Part shown: positions 1 through 11,957 of the stretch, in pieces
Numbering within the stretch: the first letter of the stretch is position 1
Layout: the number at the start of each line of letters is the position of its first letter
Source of the DNA: Membranipora membranacea
Taxonomy: Eukaryota > Bryozoa > Gymnolaemata > Cheilostomatida > Membraniporidae
DNA length: 64,000 nucleotides
Direction of reading: 5' to 3'
NCBI GenBank assembly: GCA_914767715.1
Contig: OU612065.1
Coordinates: 2,418,001-2,482,000, forward strand
The notes under the pieces: model-generated
The model's database searches: none
The model's input: the letters and a program-made list of their open reading frames with translations, nothing else
Told to the model about the DNA's origin: nothing
Position numbers and translations under genes: made by a program

Positions 1-581
1 AAAACCTCTGTTTTGCAGCTCAACTACAAATCATATCAAAATTACATGGAAACACATATTCATTTTTCTATTTAATCGTAATATGGAGTTGTCCTCTGAT
101 GCTACATGAGAACATAACTCATAATGTTGTTTTTGATATATACCAGGTTCATATGCTTCATAATTCTACCCAGGGAGAATTCTCCCTGCTCTAACCAACA
201 ACGAGTATGATTGACTTTGATAGCCTATGATTGGCCATGATGGGGTCTATGATTTCACAGATTGCAAGGCAATTACAAGATGTAAATGGTTGCAACACTC
301 ACTTAAGATCTTGCAACCCTGATCCAAACTTGACAGCAATTCAACGATATGTGGGTTTGATTTTGTTTGTATACAAAATGACAAATCAGGAAAACATTGG
401 TTTTGGTGTTGTATATATCATCAACTGTTAGACCTGAGCATCAAACAGTCATAGAGTTCAATGGATACAATGTCATATGTACTAGAGCTGGTATCAACTT
501 TGAGTGACCCATGTGTGATTGTATCTAAGATGTGATACCCATTGAGCTCTTTCACTCTCTATTAGTTGAGTCACTACTAAC
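1..581. other. Left flank, probable intron
   Basis: No coding exon could be supported here on either strand. The last exon seen of the minus-strand zinc-finger gene ends at 582 in a splice donor, so this stretch is most likely its next intron. It contains a perfect 18-bp palindrome at 171-188 centred on GAATTC. The open frame at 231-431 has no recognisable similarity. Confidence 0.5.
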
Positions 582-3101
582 CTTGCACCTTGAGCACCTT
601 ATTCCAGTCTTAAGGATAGAACAGTGTAGGGTGGCTGCAGACTCAGTCAGCCTTAGGTTTCTCAGTCTAAGTTCTGTACCTCGACGGGCAGGTGATAGTC
701 TTCCACAGGCCTGGTTCTATAAAGCATGATCAAGCATTAAAAAACGAATAAAACATAGAAATCTATTTTGATTTAATTTAGCGATATCAAAAAATAAGGG
801 CTTAGCTACGCTAGTTTTTCTGAGAACACGCAACTTCTCAGAGATTACAATGGCAGGTAAAAGGGATGGTACCTGTGAAGACTTTGCAGCAGCTGCTTGA
901 GATAGTTCCTCGTATGGAGAGGATTCCTCATCCTCAGTCTCTCTCTCCTGTATGGTGATGGTCGAGAGAGATGAGGTGACATCATCACCGCTGCCTGCAG
1001 CTGGACTCTCTGCAGAGTCAGCCTGTGTCTCAGATTTCTTCTCTGTGTGGTGTACAAACGTAAAACCAGCAGCCTTAGCAGCCAACTCCTTCTTGTACTT
1101 TAAAATAAAAACTTTTGAGATTACTTAAGAATTCAATTTGGTCAACCATTTAAGAGAAATACATTTACCGGAATCAAGTTCCACTTTTTTAATGAGTGGT
1201 AAATTATTCAGCAAACTGTCTTATATCTATATTGCATCATTTTTGTCACTTGCCTTATAGTCAATAGTTCAGTTTAATTATAAGGTAACTGATAGCGTCA
1301 CAACAAAATTCAAGCTGGTTAGCCTGGAGAGGCTGGACTTCCAGTCCCAGGTCTTACTATTGGCATAATTATATTGGACATCAACTCACCATGGTAAGGC
1401 CATCAGTGAAGAGCTGCTCAGCTGTCTTATCTAGCCATCTCAAAAAAGGCCTGAAGACAAGCTCTATCTTATCATTCTTCTGGCATGTTTCATGTCTGTC
1501 TGTCAACCAATCATTCATCTTCTTGATTATATGTCTAAAGAATCCACAATATATAAACTTATATATAAACTTATATATAAACTTATATATAAACTTATAT
1601 ATAAACTTATATATTAACTGCTCCAACATTGCCAAGTTAGACCTGTGGCCACTGAGATTTTCAAATCAAACATGTGCAATCTATCTTTCTTACAACTCTG
1701 TAATCACATTTTTTTTAAACTTCACTTACTTGACAAGTGTTGTTGGTAGACAACCTTCCTCAAATATTGACGCCGATAGAATATGTTTGGGGTACAGCTG
1801 AGGAAATGTAAACTCCAAACTTAGTAACTTCACATCAAAAGGCTGAGAAGAAAGAAAAGATAATATTATGGTTACAAAATGTCTCAGCGAGTATCACCCT
1901 GTGTATATACGTAGGCAGATAACAAAGTGGGATTTCATTTTTGAAGAAGCAGGATAGTAATATAAGGAAACATGATTATGTTTTAGTCATTTATAGTGTG
2001 ATACATTGTACCGAAGTATTGGATTTCGCCCTATGATGAAGTGAGGTTTAGCAGGTAATTACCCAGTCAGGATCTGATGGCTTGAAGACGAGATGGTAAG
2101 TTCCTTCTTTAATGTCTTTTCTTTTAGGGAATCTTTTCTTCAATTGAGTGATTTCAGTTTTTCGCATGACGCTCAACTCCTGTTCAGTTAGTTCTGAGAG
2201 TTTTTTGTCTAACTTTTGTGTCTTGGAGTTGATTCTTATGGGAGTTTGAACATCTTGCCCAGTTTTGGCGTGAAAAAACCCACATCTAAAGGAAAGCAAC
2301 TATAAGCTCATTGCACTTAGCCAGCTGAACAAACAAAGCACCCAAAAGAGACGAGTGCTCCCAGGGTTAGGATCTACTAACACGCATGAGGCATTGTTCA
2401 AAATACATCCGCAAATTGTGTTACCATGTTCATACATATTGGGGACAAATTTTGGCCACTGATTGGCAAGGACACAAGGATGGGATTGAGACTTGCATAT
2501 TTACTAAACTAAAGCTGTTTGCAATCCATTTCAAGAATAGAGGTTCACTGTTTTATTCCCTAGCCACAACAATTTTTGCCTGTACTGGGTATATTACATT
2601 CAGTCAGGGAATATACTCTGTGAATCCTCACCTGCTACCCCACTTGCAGTATCCAGATGTATAGAATTTGCAAACTGGCCTGTTGCGTGTCGTCTTTGTA
2701 TGGCCTGTTGATGTGTTCTGTGGCGATGACGCCGAACCTTCAATCTCAACATCATCATCTACATCATGACTGAATGTACACATATCTCCTTTAGAGCATC
2801 CACGCTCAGAGAAAAAAAAGCGACACTTGGTCATCTTTTTCTGAACTGATATATCACTTGACTCCGGAAGATGTGACTGTGTAACTTGCTGTGGAATAGG
2901 ATGACAATGACTTTGAGAAGAGCTAGCAGTGCTATTATTAGTCGGGAGAGCTTCGACAGTTGACGTTTCCTGCTGATGCCGCCTTGTATATTGTATAGAA
3001 GATTGGGTAATAACTTCAGTAGCACTAGAGCTGGAGTCAGGATAATTATCAATATCACCAGACCTCCTATGTTCTAGCATGTTAGTCACTGGGTTGTTCA
3101 T
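582..3101 (-). CDS. CCCH zinc finger / RWD-like protein, 3' end missing
   Basis: The exons, in coding order, are 2632-3101, 2063-2285, 1730-1842, 1390-1534, 873-1097 and 582-716. All joins keep frame, giving 437 residues, and the last exon ends in a donor, so the gene continues to the left. The first 90 residues are Ser/Thr/Gln-rich and look disordered. Finger 1 is C93-x8-C102-x5-C108-x3-H112. Finger 2 is C144-x7-C152-x5-C158-x3-H162 and is completed exactly across the first intron. A Lys/Arg-rich linker follows, then a segment beginning around residue 220 with the RWD-like pattern LSLEFTFPQLYP and a long helix with FRPFLRWLDK. After an acidic Ser/Glu-rich stretch comes a conserved-looking block (RGTELRLRNLRL) ending in CSRCK, possibly the start of another Cys pair. 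CCCH fingers usually bind RNA and RWD folds bind proteins. The family was not recognised by name. The start is the first ATG of the long first exon. Confidence 0.8.
1545..1615. repeat. 12-bp minisatellite in intron
   Basis: About five tandem copies of a 12-bp AT-rich unit (atatataaactt) lie in the intron between exons 1730-1842 and 1390-1534 of the zinc-finger gene. They create open frames on both strands that are not genes. Confidence 0.9.
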
Positions 3102-3807
3102 ACTGTTTCCTTATTTATATATATGGTGTACTCTACAAATAAAAACTGATTGATTGCACCACCAACTACAACAATATATATTAATATCATATAGGACATG
3201 TACAGTCAACTACTATAGTCAACAACTACTATACTATACAATGGTAGAGTATTGCAAAAGCAAAGTACAGAGGCAAGAAGCAGATAATAGTATGAAGTAA
3301 ATATTGCACCACAGTGGTCACACATAGACTTAGCCTGTCTCACTTAAGACTTTTGCTGTTTTTGGTCAGGGTAAATGCATAGCACCCTACTGACAGCAGG
3401 AATTATGTCTATTCAAAATTTACACTTGTCACAAATATAAATTGTGGTAAGCAGCTATGATGATTGCCTGTTTGTAACAAATTCACCGGGTATATGATGA
3501 TCTGAACCACTACTTGGAAGCATGTTAATACATAAAGATGAGTTTATTCCTCTTAAGTGATGTTCCTCTTTCCTTATCTAAGCAGAGGGGAAAAGTCTGT
3601 TTTTCAGCTTTTAGTGAATTTAGAAAGCTTTGTTATTATTCATGGACGCATTAAAATTACGTCATGAGGCGGTATAAAGTAAAGATATAGAGATGGGAGC
3701 ATGCGTACAACCTCCTTGGATGACCTTCAGCCCCATCCATCAATGAAGACTGAGAGAAGTTTCTGCATAGTGCATACACCACTGTTAAATCATGGGGTGG
3801 GTAGAAG

Positions 3808-3835
3808 CAAGGAGTTAGTTGTCTCTAACTCCTTG
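3808..3835. repeat. CAAGGAGT hairpin, copy 1
   Basis: Arms CAAGGAGTTAG and CTAACTCCTTG pair perfectly around a 6-base loop. Shorter relatives of the same palindrome occur at 4128-4143 and 37346-37362. Confidence 0.7.
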
Positions 3836-4127
3836 GTAGAACTGAATGGGTCGGCTTCATCACCATCTGATAAAGCCTGCCTTTCTATGAATCTCATTTT
3901 TGTAGTCAACTGAACTGTTTTTAATAATAATGTATCCAATGGTCACATCTCTTTTGCACACACTGGTTTTGATTAGCCTGTCTTGACAAAGCTAGCTGTT
4001 TTTTGTTGTGGTGTTGTTGTGTCATAGACAGTGGCAGCAATGAACTAAAGGTTTAGTTCATTGGTGGCAGTGTCATAAAGCCACTAACTAAGCATACAAA
4101 ACACCCTTTGTTTTATCAGTGTATAAT

Positions 4128-4143
4128 CAAGGAGTACTCCTTG
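4128..4143. repeat. CAAGGAGT palindrome, copy 2
   Basis: A perfect 16-bp palindrome, CAAGGAGTACTCCTTG, with no loop. It shares its outer half with copies at 3808 and 37346. Confidence 0.7.
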
Positions 4144-5824
4144 GTATAATATCCTTGATACAGGTACTCCACACTCCACATTAGCCGATGGGTTTGTATC
4201 ACAATTTGATCTGGCCGCATCCTCAGTTGTCACAATCAGTAAAATGTACATGAGATATGTTTACACAACAATGGTAGTAATTTATTAAGTAATTACACGA
4301 ACCATGGCCCTCTACTTTGACAATAACTGACTCACTCTTAATAATTACTGAAAGCTACTCCTAGCTTTCAAGTAATTACCTCTGCAAGCTAGGATGTAAC
4401 AAAGGACTTGACTGGAAATGGATAGACAACTGAGCTGGGACACCAGACAACTCTGACCATGGGCTGACAGACAGACCTACTTGGCTTCCACCTATATATC
4501 TGGTCATTATTTATGAAAACTCATCCTTATATCTGACAGATGTAAACCTTAGCACTGGGCTAAGTTGAACCACCTTGTATTAGCATCCAACCACGTATCA
4601 CAGTACATAAATTCCATATTTGTGCTGGTCACAGCGAAAATTCCCATGTTTAATCCAACAGGAATGGGTTTTATGGGATGACAAGGGTGCTGTTGGACAC
4701 ACCCGACGGGTTTGTTACAGCAGGCAATTGCAGGGTAGCCTTATCTCGGCGCCCCCGTCCGCCAAATTTGCAAAAAAAAATTGGGGCCGCAGAGCTAAGG
4801 CTAGTTGCAGTATGCATCGCAATGCCGAGCCCAACTAGCAATGGTAACTGGTGCACGCTGTTACCTACTCCTTGCTGTTACATACCAAATGAAATGTGGT
4901 TATAATGGTAAATATCATTTTTCTTCCTCTGCGTCATCACAGGCAGCATACTCCATCTTATGATTGTGCGTGTGATATCGCAGCTTGAATATCCGATAGA
5001 GGGTATGGCTTGGGCCTGGGCAATGGGAAATTATATCTGTTTTTATTGCATTTCGGTTCCAGTCTCAATAGATTTTCTGTTCAGCAAGTGTATAGTATGG
5101 CTAGTATTGCGGACTGCGGTGACTTATTTCTAGCTAGCACTAAACTTTTGATAGCTGTGGTGGGTTTTCTGTTAGTATAGTAACAATTTCTATTTGACAA
5201 CAATACGGTGTAACAGCCACCACCTATCACGTATCAGGTTGTCACAAAGAACCATCTGGCTGTCACTGGAAATGCCATAATTATAATACTTTCCTAGTGG
5301 CAGAAATAATAACATTCAAATACACATTAATAACAATAAACAATGATTTACTAATGGACTGTATCCTGGTGTGTGTGGTCGTGCTTTGCCGTTTCTGTTG
5401 GGTGTGAACTAATTATTAATCGCTTTACTATTGCCTGTTTTCTTATAATTTAATGGACATCACATGATACCACATGATATACTATTCTCATATCCTTTTT
5501 GGTTACTATATAAGGAGATAGTTTTTAACATTTGAACATTTTAGTTATGCACACATACGCATAAGAATATTGTCTTATCTTCTCCACTGGTGATTGGCAC
5601 ACTGATTAAGTGCCGTTACAACGGCGGTGAAGGTTGCAATGCAACCAGATAGGTAATGGCGCCACATTTCCTGATACAACCATCTGGATTGGCCATGTGA
5701 AAGGATGGGAGGGGTGTTTATCATAGACGTATGGCAACTGACTGTGACTAGTGGTCGATCACCTTTTACCTGACACATGTTTATTACGAGTTGGAGAATA
5801 TACTAAACTGTGGGGGGGGGGGGG

Positions 5825-6218
5825 TGTTGAACCCACAAACGTCGCAAACGTCAAAACATCGCAATCTAGCGTTCCACTAACGTCGCAATCCCAAAAACGT
5901 TGCAACGAAGGGTTTTTAAAACGTCGCAATCTTTTAAACGTTGCAATATCTCGAACCCACTAACGTCGCAACTGAACAAAAATACGAAGTTGTGTTCTCA
6001 TTTGATGCAAATTGGTGATGATGATATGTTGCAAGAAGTAGAAAGGAGCATACAAACTTCAAAACACGGTGGGGAATTTGAGTATCAACATTATATATTG
6101 TGCTATGGATAATTGTTGAGTATTTTTCAGGTTATTTGAATCATTTTTTTCACTTCCTGGGGTCGTTTGTTGTTACCTCAGAATCCATTGATGCTGTCAT
6201 AAAAGGGATGCTAATCAC
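5825..6218 (+). repeat. Left arm of inverted-repeat element
   Basis: The outer 150 bp carries repeated copies of a motif close to AACGTCGCAA, and a second copy of the terminal sequence (TCGAACCCACTAACGTCGCAA) lies inside at about 5952-5972. The rest is unique sequence that matches the right arm in reverse. Confidence 0.85.
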
Positions 6219-6970
6219 TATCTAGCAGATATAGTGACATACCAATTTGTGATTACCTTAAAGTGTTTGTAAAGGAACAGGTTTCTTGGTATCATTTTTG
6301 AGCTTGAAATCAGATTAAGACAGCTATCACACGTGCATTTGCATATAAAATTAGTCAACAGGGTTATTTGGTCTGGTAGGTTTGGCGGTTATAAGTTAAC
6401 AACATTGAGTTGCCTACTCATGCACCGCCCGACTAGTCCAGGCGATTTGTGATGAGCCTTTTATTGGGGAAATACTGAAATATTAGTGACTATTGTGGTC
6501 AGATAACAACTTTTGCAAATAAATGACAAAGTCACTCACAAGTCTGTCTGATGACATAAAAGTTCAAAAGAAAGTTCTATAATTTGTATACACACTATTT
6601 GATGAGTTGAGACCGTTAATCAAAACAACCTTTATATCTGTTATGAGCCCATGTCGAAGAAAAGATTGGAAGAACCACTGTACATTACAATCAATGACTA
6701 TGACTTTGACGCATTCCCTGTCAGCTTGTTTTATCAAATTGAATAAATATGAGGAGATAGTTGAGCCTAAGCATATCCAGACGTTTTATCACTGTAGGCC
6801 ATGGTTTAGATTGGCTGCAGAGGTAACAGTAGGATTACACCCATAAATCATTAGTGCGAATTTTAGTGTTGTATTCAGGGTTTCTGTGGTCGGATCATGT
6901 TAGGGTCAAGTCGGGTCAGAGGTCTACATCCTTACGGGTCTCAACTACTAGAGTGATGGTCAAAATACTG

Positions 6971-7030
6971 CGCCTCGACTCGAACCTGAGACCTAGTGCA
7001 CTACAGTCCACGATCTTAACCACAAGGCTA
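6971..7030 (-). repeat. tRNA-derived (SINE-like) block
   Basis: On the minus strand it contains a tRNA A-box-like TTGTGGTTAAGATCGTGGA and, 30 bases later, a B-box-like GGTTCGAGTC. The stems do not form a full cloverleaf with an acceptor arm, so it is more likely a SINE head or tRNA relic than a working tRNA gene. Confidence 0.55.
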
Positions 7031-7474
7031 TGGATTTTAGGTGATGATTTCGGAAATAGAGACTATACGATGATAAAACATATAGCTATTAGTCATGCTT
7101 TTGCTGTGATTATTATGAACGGCTTACAACACTACATAAAGCTTTCTTCAGACATCTATAATTCGATAAATACTTGACAGAATTTGATGAAACTTGGTCT
7201 CAACATAGTTCATTATGTCTAGATGATATATTACAAACTGAATCAAACTTAACATGTACTATTAGCTAATTGCACTAGTGATTAGTGGATGAATATCCAT
7301 CATTCTTTTAAATTGTGATATCTGAAGACAGTGTAGGAGTAGGACATCGACTTATGAAGTCAAAATGTAAATCCAATTCACGCGCTCTTTTCGACCCGAC
7401 CCGGCTCATAGCCGAATTTAGGGAAATTTCAGTGGCTCGGCTCGTTTTCATTTTTGCTGGCTCGATACAACACT

Positions 7475-7910
7475 AACGAATTCGGGAAATGACAATCATG
7501 TGTCATGTATCACGAAATTTAATTTGCACGATCGATCGTGTGGCCTCTGCTTTACCCTTTATCTACTGAATAAGGAATTTTTACATTATTCCCAAGATGC
7601 AACTTTATGGTTTTATGGTATGATAATAAAACCTTGGTATCCCTTCTCCCTCTTGCTCCAGGTCCAAATCAATGAGAAGCCCCACATATTGATCAACCAT
7701 TCCATCTTTTTAACCATAGATATGGCCTTGACTTATCAATCAAAACGAGACAGGAAATCAATCAAATCTGACAGCCAATCAGATAACATTTCGTGAAAAT
7801 TTACACGATTCGGATTCGTGCATCGTGAACATCAAACGTTTCACGAATTCGTGGAAATCCCTATCCGTACGAAATTATTCGTGAATAATTTATACGAATC
7901 GTGAGAAAAC
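7475..7910. repeat. CACGAATTCGTG-rich AT segment
   Basis: This part of the element interior is dense in short palindromes: CACGATCGATCGTG at 7527-7540, CACGAATTCGTG at about 7842-7853, and ATTATTCGTGAATAAT at about 7875-7890. Variants of TTCGTGAA and ACGAATC recur between them. No coding potential was recognised. Confidence 0.5.
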
Positions 7911-8098
7911 AGCCTGGTGTGGCCTTAGCTTAAGTCATAAAGAGATAAAGGGATTCATGCATAAATGATTTAACATTTATGGTATTTCAAGTAGTGTAGA
8001 AGCCTCTTAACATCTTTAAGCATAGCCTATATCAAACATGACAGTATATTTCAAACTTGACATGTATGCAGATATTTGCCTTACTTGTGCTAAATCTT

Positions 8099-9074
8099 GA
8101 TTAGCACCCATTTATGACAGCTGCATTAATGGATTCTGAGGTAACAATAAACGACCCTAGAAAGTGAAAAAATGATTCAAATAACCTGAAAAATACACAG
8201 CAATTATGCATGGCACAATATATAATGTTGATATTCAATTCCCCACCGTGTTTTGCAGTTTGTATGCCCCTTTCTACTTCTCGCAACATATCATCATCAC
8301 CAATTTGTATCAAATGAGAAGACAACTTCGTATTTTTGTTGATTTGCGACGTTAGTGGGTTCGAGCTATTGTGACGTTTAAAAAATTGCGACGTTTTAAA
8401 AACCCTTCGTTGCAACGTTTTTTGGATTGCGACGTTAGTGCACTGAACTCAATACTGGAACAGCAGCTCACTCATAGCCTTATAAACAGCAATCACTCAA
8501 TTCAGGAATACTTACTTGATTTTATGAACTCCTCAATCCTCTAAGAATTTAAGCTTATAGATGTCTATGTGATTTGCTTTGTGAAATGCTATGTGATTGG
8601 CTGTCCCTAGTAGAGGTTGCCATCTTTACTGTATGACCACGTGATAGTCACCTGACTCAAACCGTTACAACAAGATGCATTTGACCGGATATAGTGCAGT
8701 CTCTAATAAAATATTCATTGATTTATTGATTTATTTCATAGTGTTTTATAGTTTTATATTATCAAAACAAGCATAAATAACAATTGTTATGTTCGAAATT
8801 AAATCCAAATAAAAGAAAAAGACACTAGTTCATATAAATTGTTGCTCACAGAAAATTGATTTTCAATAACCAAACATTTGCGCAAACTCCAAAAAGCTAC
8901 TAGGGACTGAGCAAGATGTCAAATGAAAATTGTAAAAATGTCTATTGGAAAATACAGCTTCCTGATTGGAGAATAGTGAGTTGAAGATACCATTCTAAGA
9001 ATAGTACAATTCAATGCGTTAGTGGAACGCTAGATTGCGATGTTTTGACGTTTTCGACGTTTGTGGGTTCGACA
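8099..9074 (-). repeat. Right arm of inverted-repeat element, interrupted
   Basis: Reading on the minus strand from 9074 this repeats the left arm with scattered substitutions. The match is broken by the insertion at 8441-9016 and resumes after it. The copies diverge inward of about 8099. Confidence 0.85.
8441..9016. mobile_element. hAT-like non-autonomous insertion
   Basis: A 576-bp insertion begins CACTGAACTCAAT and ends in the complement of CATTGAATTGTAC, giving imperfect terminal inverted repeats. Perfect 8-bp direct repeats, CGTTAGTG, flank it at 8433-8440 and 9017-9024. Removing one copy plus the insert restores the arm as seen in the left copy, where CGTTAGTG occurs once (complement at about 5873-5882). 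An 8-bp duplication and CA...TG ends are typical of hAT elements. No open frame of useful length is present. Confidence 0.8.
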
Positions 9075-9088
9075 GGGGGGGGGGGGGG

Positions 9089-9414
9089 TTGTAGTAGCTG
9101 GATTATATCGTCAACCACGTTTTAACTAGCATTGTCACAGGCCAAACAAACCGAAACTCGTGGCCACATGACAAGATAGATTCTATAGACTGACTTTGCA
9201 TACAATTGGTTAATTAATGGCATTTATTCCATGGAAACAGATAATATATTATGTTTCACTGAAAGTCATATATATAATACATATAAGTTGAGTATTTTTA
9301 CTGGAAGCAGACTATATAAAACATAATAGTCAAAGAACCAACTAATCTGAGTTGAGCAGGCTGGTCTTGTAGTACAGCATTTACTATATAATTTTATTTG
9401 CAGACAGGGAGACG
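9089..9414. other. 5' flank of the dehydrogenase gene
   Basis: No exon was supported. TATATATAATACATATAA-like AT-rich tracts lie around 9268-9320. A splice acceptor (TTTATTTGCAG) ends at 9403, twelve bases before the ATG, so an upstream non-coding exon is likely. Confidence 0.45.
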
Positions 9415-11686
9415 ATGGCTGCAGAGGCGCGTAGAATACTTGTGACAGGAGCTTCAGCCGGGATAGGATTGGCTCTTATAAAAAGATTAGCCAGAGATAA
9501 ACATCAAGTGTTCGGATGCGCTCGCAATGTAACTGCTCTCCAAGTGGGTTAAAGAATATATGTGGTTTTGGATACGTTGATCAATGGGTGCTCTTCATGA
9601 ATATGGAGTCTGTAGCACCAGAAATTTGGCTGAAAATTTAGTGGTGTATGATGACTGTATAAATAACTAGCTAACCAATATAAAAAATAGTTCAAAAAGA
9701 CTTTGAATTAATACTTGTAACTTTTTCCTCTAAAATGGTTTCATAGAGCATTCGCTAATTACAAATTTGCAGTGATGTATTCACGCTTAGCCTAACCCAA
9801 ATTATTCAATTCATACAGGGTCGTTATATTTTAGGGATTGGATTGTGAGGGCAAAGACAACATTCACCCCATTATGTGCGACGTCACTAAGGAAGATCAG
9901 ATAAAATCAATGTTTGAGGAGATTGATAGACAGGCTGGAGGTTTGGACATATGTGTGAATAATGCCGGTATGGCTAAAGATGATTCCTTACTCAACGGTT
10001 CCCCAGATGCCTGGCGGGAAATGTACGAGGTATATGGCCTTTTATTATACTCAGTTGTACTGATATGACATGTCCTGTTCTGTCTCCAAATATGAGTGTA
10101 GACGACATCTGATGGACATCTCGTCATTAAATATTATTATTATACTTTTTTAATAGAGTGCCATGTGTCATTCTGTTATTTTAGTCACATAGTTTATTTG
10201 ATAGGCCCTGCTGTAAGCCATACTGGAGGCTTAGTAGCAAAAAAATAGTCATATTCAGTAAGGCATTGCATTTACATCTTTAAAAAATTCAATGGAGTTC
10301 ATGAGGACAAACAGTCTGTGTTTAACTGATAAACATTTATACAACTTTGGCCTGTAGTTCAAATAGAGAAAACCATAGTGAAAGCACTATGTAATACTGA
10401 GGGAAGCCGTCTTATCACCTTATTATTGAGATGGTACTGTTACGCTGTATGTGTTTACGTTGTTATCTACTTGTGTAAGACTAGACTATATGTCAATACC
10501 GTTTAAAGGTCAACGTGATTGGGCTCTGTATGGTAACTCAGCATGCTGTGAAATTGATGGTAAAAGGAGGCTGCAATGATTGTATAGTCCTGCATATCGG
10601 TAGTGTACTAGGAATTCAACAGCCTATTCAATATATGCCACATAGAAGTGCATATATTGGTACCAAATGTGCTGTAAATGGTCTCGCATCCGCTCTACGC
10701 GGGGAGCTTGCATTGGCTGAACTGGCAGACAAAATCCGTGTTATGGTAAGCTAGGTTGGTAGGAAGATAATTTTGATGGTGGTATTGAAAGTCACCACTG
10801 AGGTATGTAAACCCTTATTGTGAAAATCATCGATAAAAATACCCTACAGTTGTTGATGAAACTGTCTGCCTTATATTAAACACAAAAATCACAATGAAAG
10901 TGTTCATGATCAGAGTATGTTAAATGCAGATAAACTGAGAATACTAGCTCCCTGCTTTATTGATATCTTCCCCTTATGAATATGTATCTTATTTTCAGAC
11001 TGTATCACCAGGACTTGTTGAGTCAAATTTCATGATAAGAAGCTCGGGTGCTGAAAAAGCTCAGAATGTGTATGAGGCTAACGATGTAAGTTCTCATATA
11101 TACCCAAATACCAGTTCTACGTATCCAACCATACTATACTATACATCATATACATTGTGAATATGACTATATGTTCTTATCATATATATGAATACAGAGT
11201 TTTTTTTATATCCATGTTTGTGATGCTATCTCAAAATAACTTGTCTACATATTGACATATTAGGTAACTTCGCGACCTTGGTATCTATATTAAATAATCA
11301 TTAATAATAATCATTTTCATGGGGAAATCCAACTGAATAGATTTCATGATTAGGTTTACGGTTTTTCAATGATATTGACATGAAACTTAGAATTATCTCC
11401 TCATTGGTAATAGGGAGACAACTTGAATTCAAGTTGGATTCAGTTGGATTTCCCCATGAAAATGATTATAATTTAATATATGTCCATATATATTAAATTG
11501 ATTACAAAGGACACCCTGGGGCATACAGTGGACATGCGTAATTTATAAAACCCAATTTTTATTTTCTAGCCACTTCAACCCGCTGACGTAGCAGAGACAG
11601 TTGTGAATGCACTCAGCACTCCACAAAGAGCAGCTATTCTGGATTTTGTGTTGGCACCAGTTTTTCGCTTGCCTAAGAAGAATTAA
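9415..11686 (+). CDS. DHRS11: Short-chain dehydrogenase, DHRS11-like
   Basis: Exons 9415-9543, 9835-10029, 10509-10745, 10999-11085 and 11570-11686, all joined in phase 0, give 254 residues. The classical SDR signature is complete: cofactor motif TGASAGIG near residue 11, NNAG around residue 80, catalytic Ser in the GSVLG segment, and YIGTK with the catalytic Tyr and Lys, followed by VSPGLVES. Classical SDRs of this group reduce or oxidise carbonyl or steroid substrates with NADP(H) in the cytosol. The substrate cannot be told from sequence. Compared with vertebrate DHRS11 the region after GCARNVTALQ is about nine residues short, so a missed micro-exon in the first intron cannot be excluded. 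A likely polyadenylation signal AATAAA is at 11958. The fourth intron carries a small inverted-repeat element. Confidence 0.88.
11307..11469. mobile_element. MITE in the dehydrogenase's fourth intron
   Basis: Two 32-bp arms (11307-11338 and 11438-11469) are perfect inverted repeats, beginning ATAATCATTTTCATGG. An 18-bp palindrome (CAACTTGAATTCAAGTTG) adjoins the right arm at 11420-11437. Total length is 163 bp with no coding capacity, as in a miniature inverted-repeat transposable element. Confidence 0.8.
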
Positions 11687-11957
11687 ATGCTCTTAAAACA
11701 AGGTGATTAGTTGAGTATTTCTGGTTTTTGAGGTTAGATTTGTCTCACACAACTTATTACATCGTTGTTCGAGCGTTCAGGAAAGACTGAATTTGTAGAA
11801 TGCATAAATTGATAGCCGTTGCGTAGAAAAACTTGGAAGATTTGTTTTACATTGTGTTGTTTATACAAGCTCATTCTCAACATCATTATTTGACTGGTTG
11901 TGATAATGTTACTTTTTTCAAATTTTCATTTATTAGTCGGAGAAGAGACAGCAATAC

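Larger units (their letters stand above)
3102..5811. other. Gene-free region with short hairpins
   Basis: No exon was supported. It includes the 5' flank of the zinc-finger gene, where an AT-rich TATATATA stretch lies about 15 bp upstream of its ATG. Short hairpins occur at 3808-3835 (11-bp arms) and 4128-4143 (16-bp perfect palindrome), with a weaker one around 4344-4380. Open frames here are short and show no recognisable domain. Confidence 0.6.
5825..9074. mobile_element. Long inverted-repeat (foldback-type) element
   Basis: The element begins TGTTGAACCCACAAACGTCG and ends with the complement of TGTCGAACCCACAAACGTCG. Arms of about 395 bp (5825-6218 and 8099-9074, the right one interrupted by an insertion) are inverted copies. 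It is flanked by G-runs on the same strand (13 G at 5812-5824, 14 G at 9075-9088), as expected if it inserted into a poly-G tract and duplicated it. Without the nested insertion it would be about 2.67 kb. The interior (6219-8098) has only short open frames (6607-6846, 6854-7177, 7500-7796) with no transposase motif recognised, so it looks non-autonomous. It contains a tRNA-like block at 6971-7030. Superfamily is undetermined because the target duplication is hidden in the G-runs. Confidence 0.8.

Noticed and set aside
1391-1801. 136-codon plus-strand open frame
   Set aside because: It runs antisense through two zinc-finger-gene exons and the 12-bp minisatellite.
6971-7030. Functional tRNA gene
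   Set aside because: A and B boxes are present but acceptor and anticodon stems do not pair.
6607-7177. Open frames in the foldback interior as a transposase
   Set aside because: Short, interrupted, no DDE or zinc-finger pattern visible. The second is antisense to a tRNA-like block.
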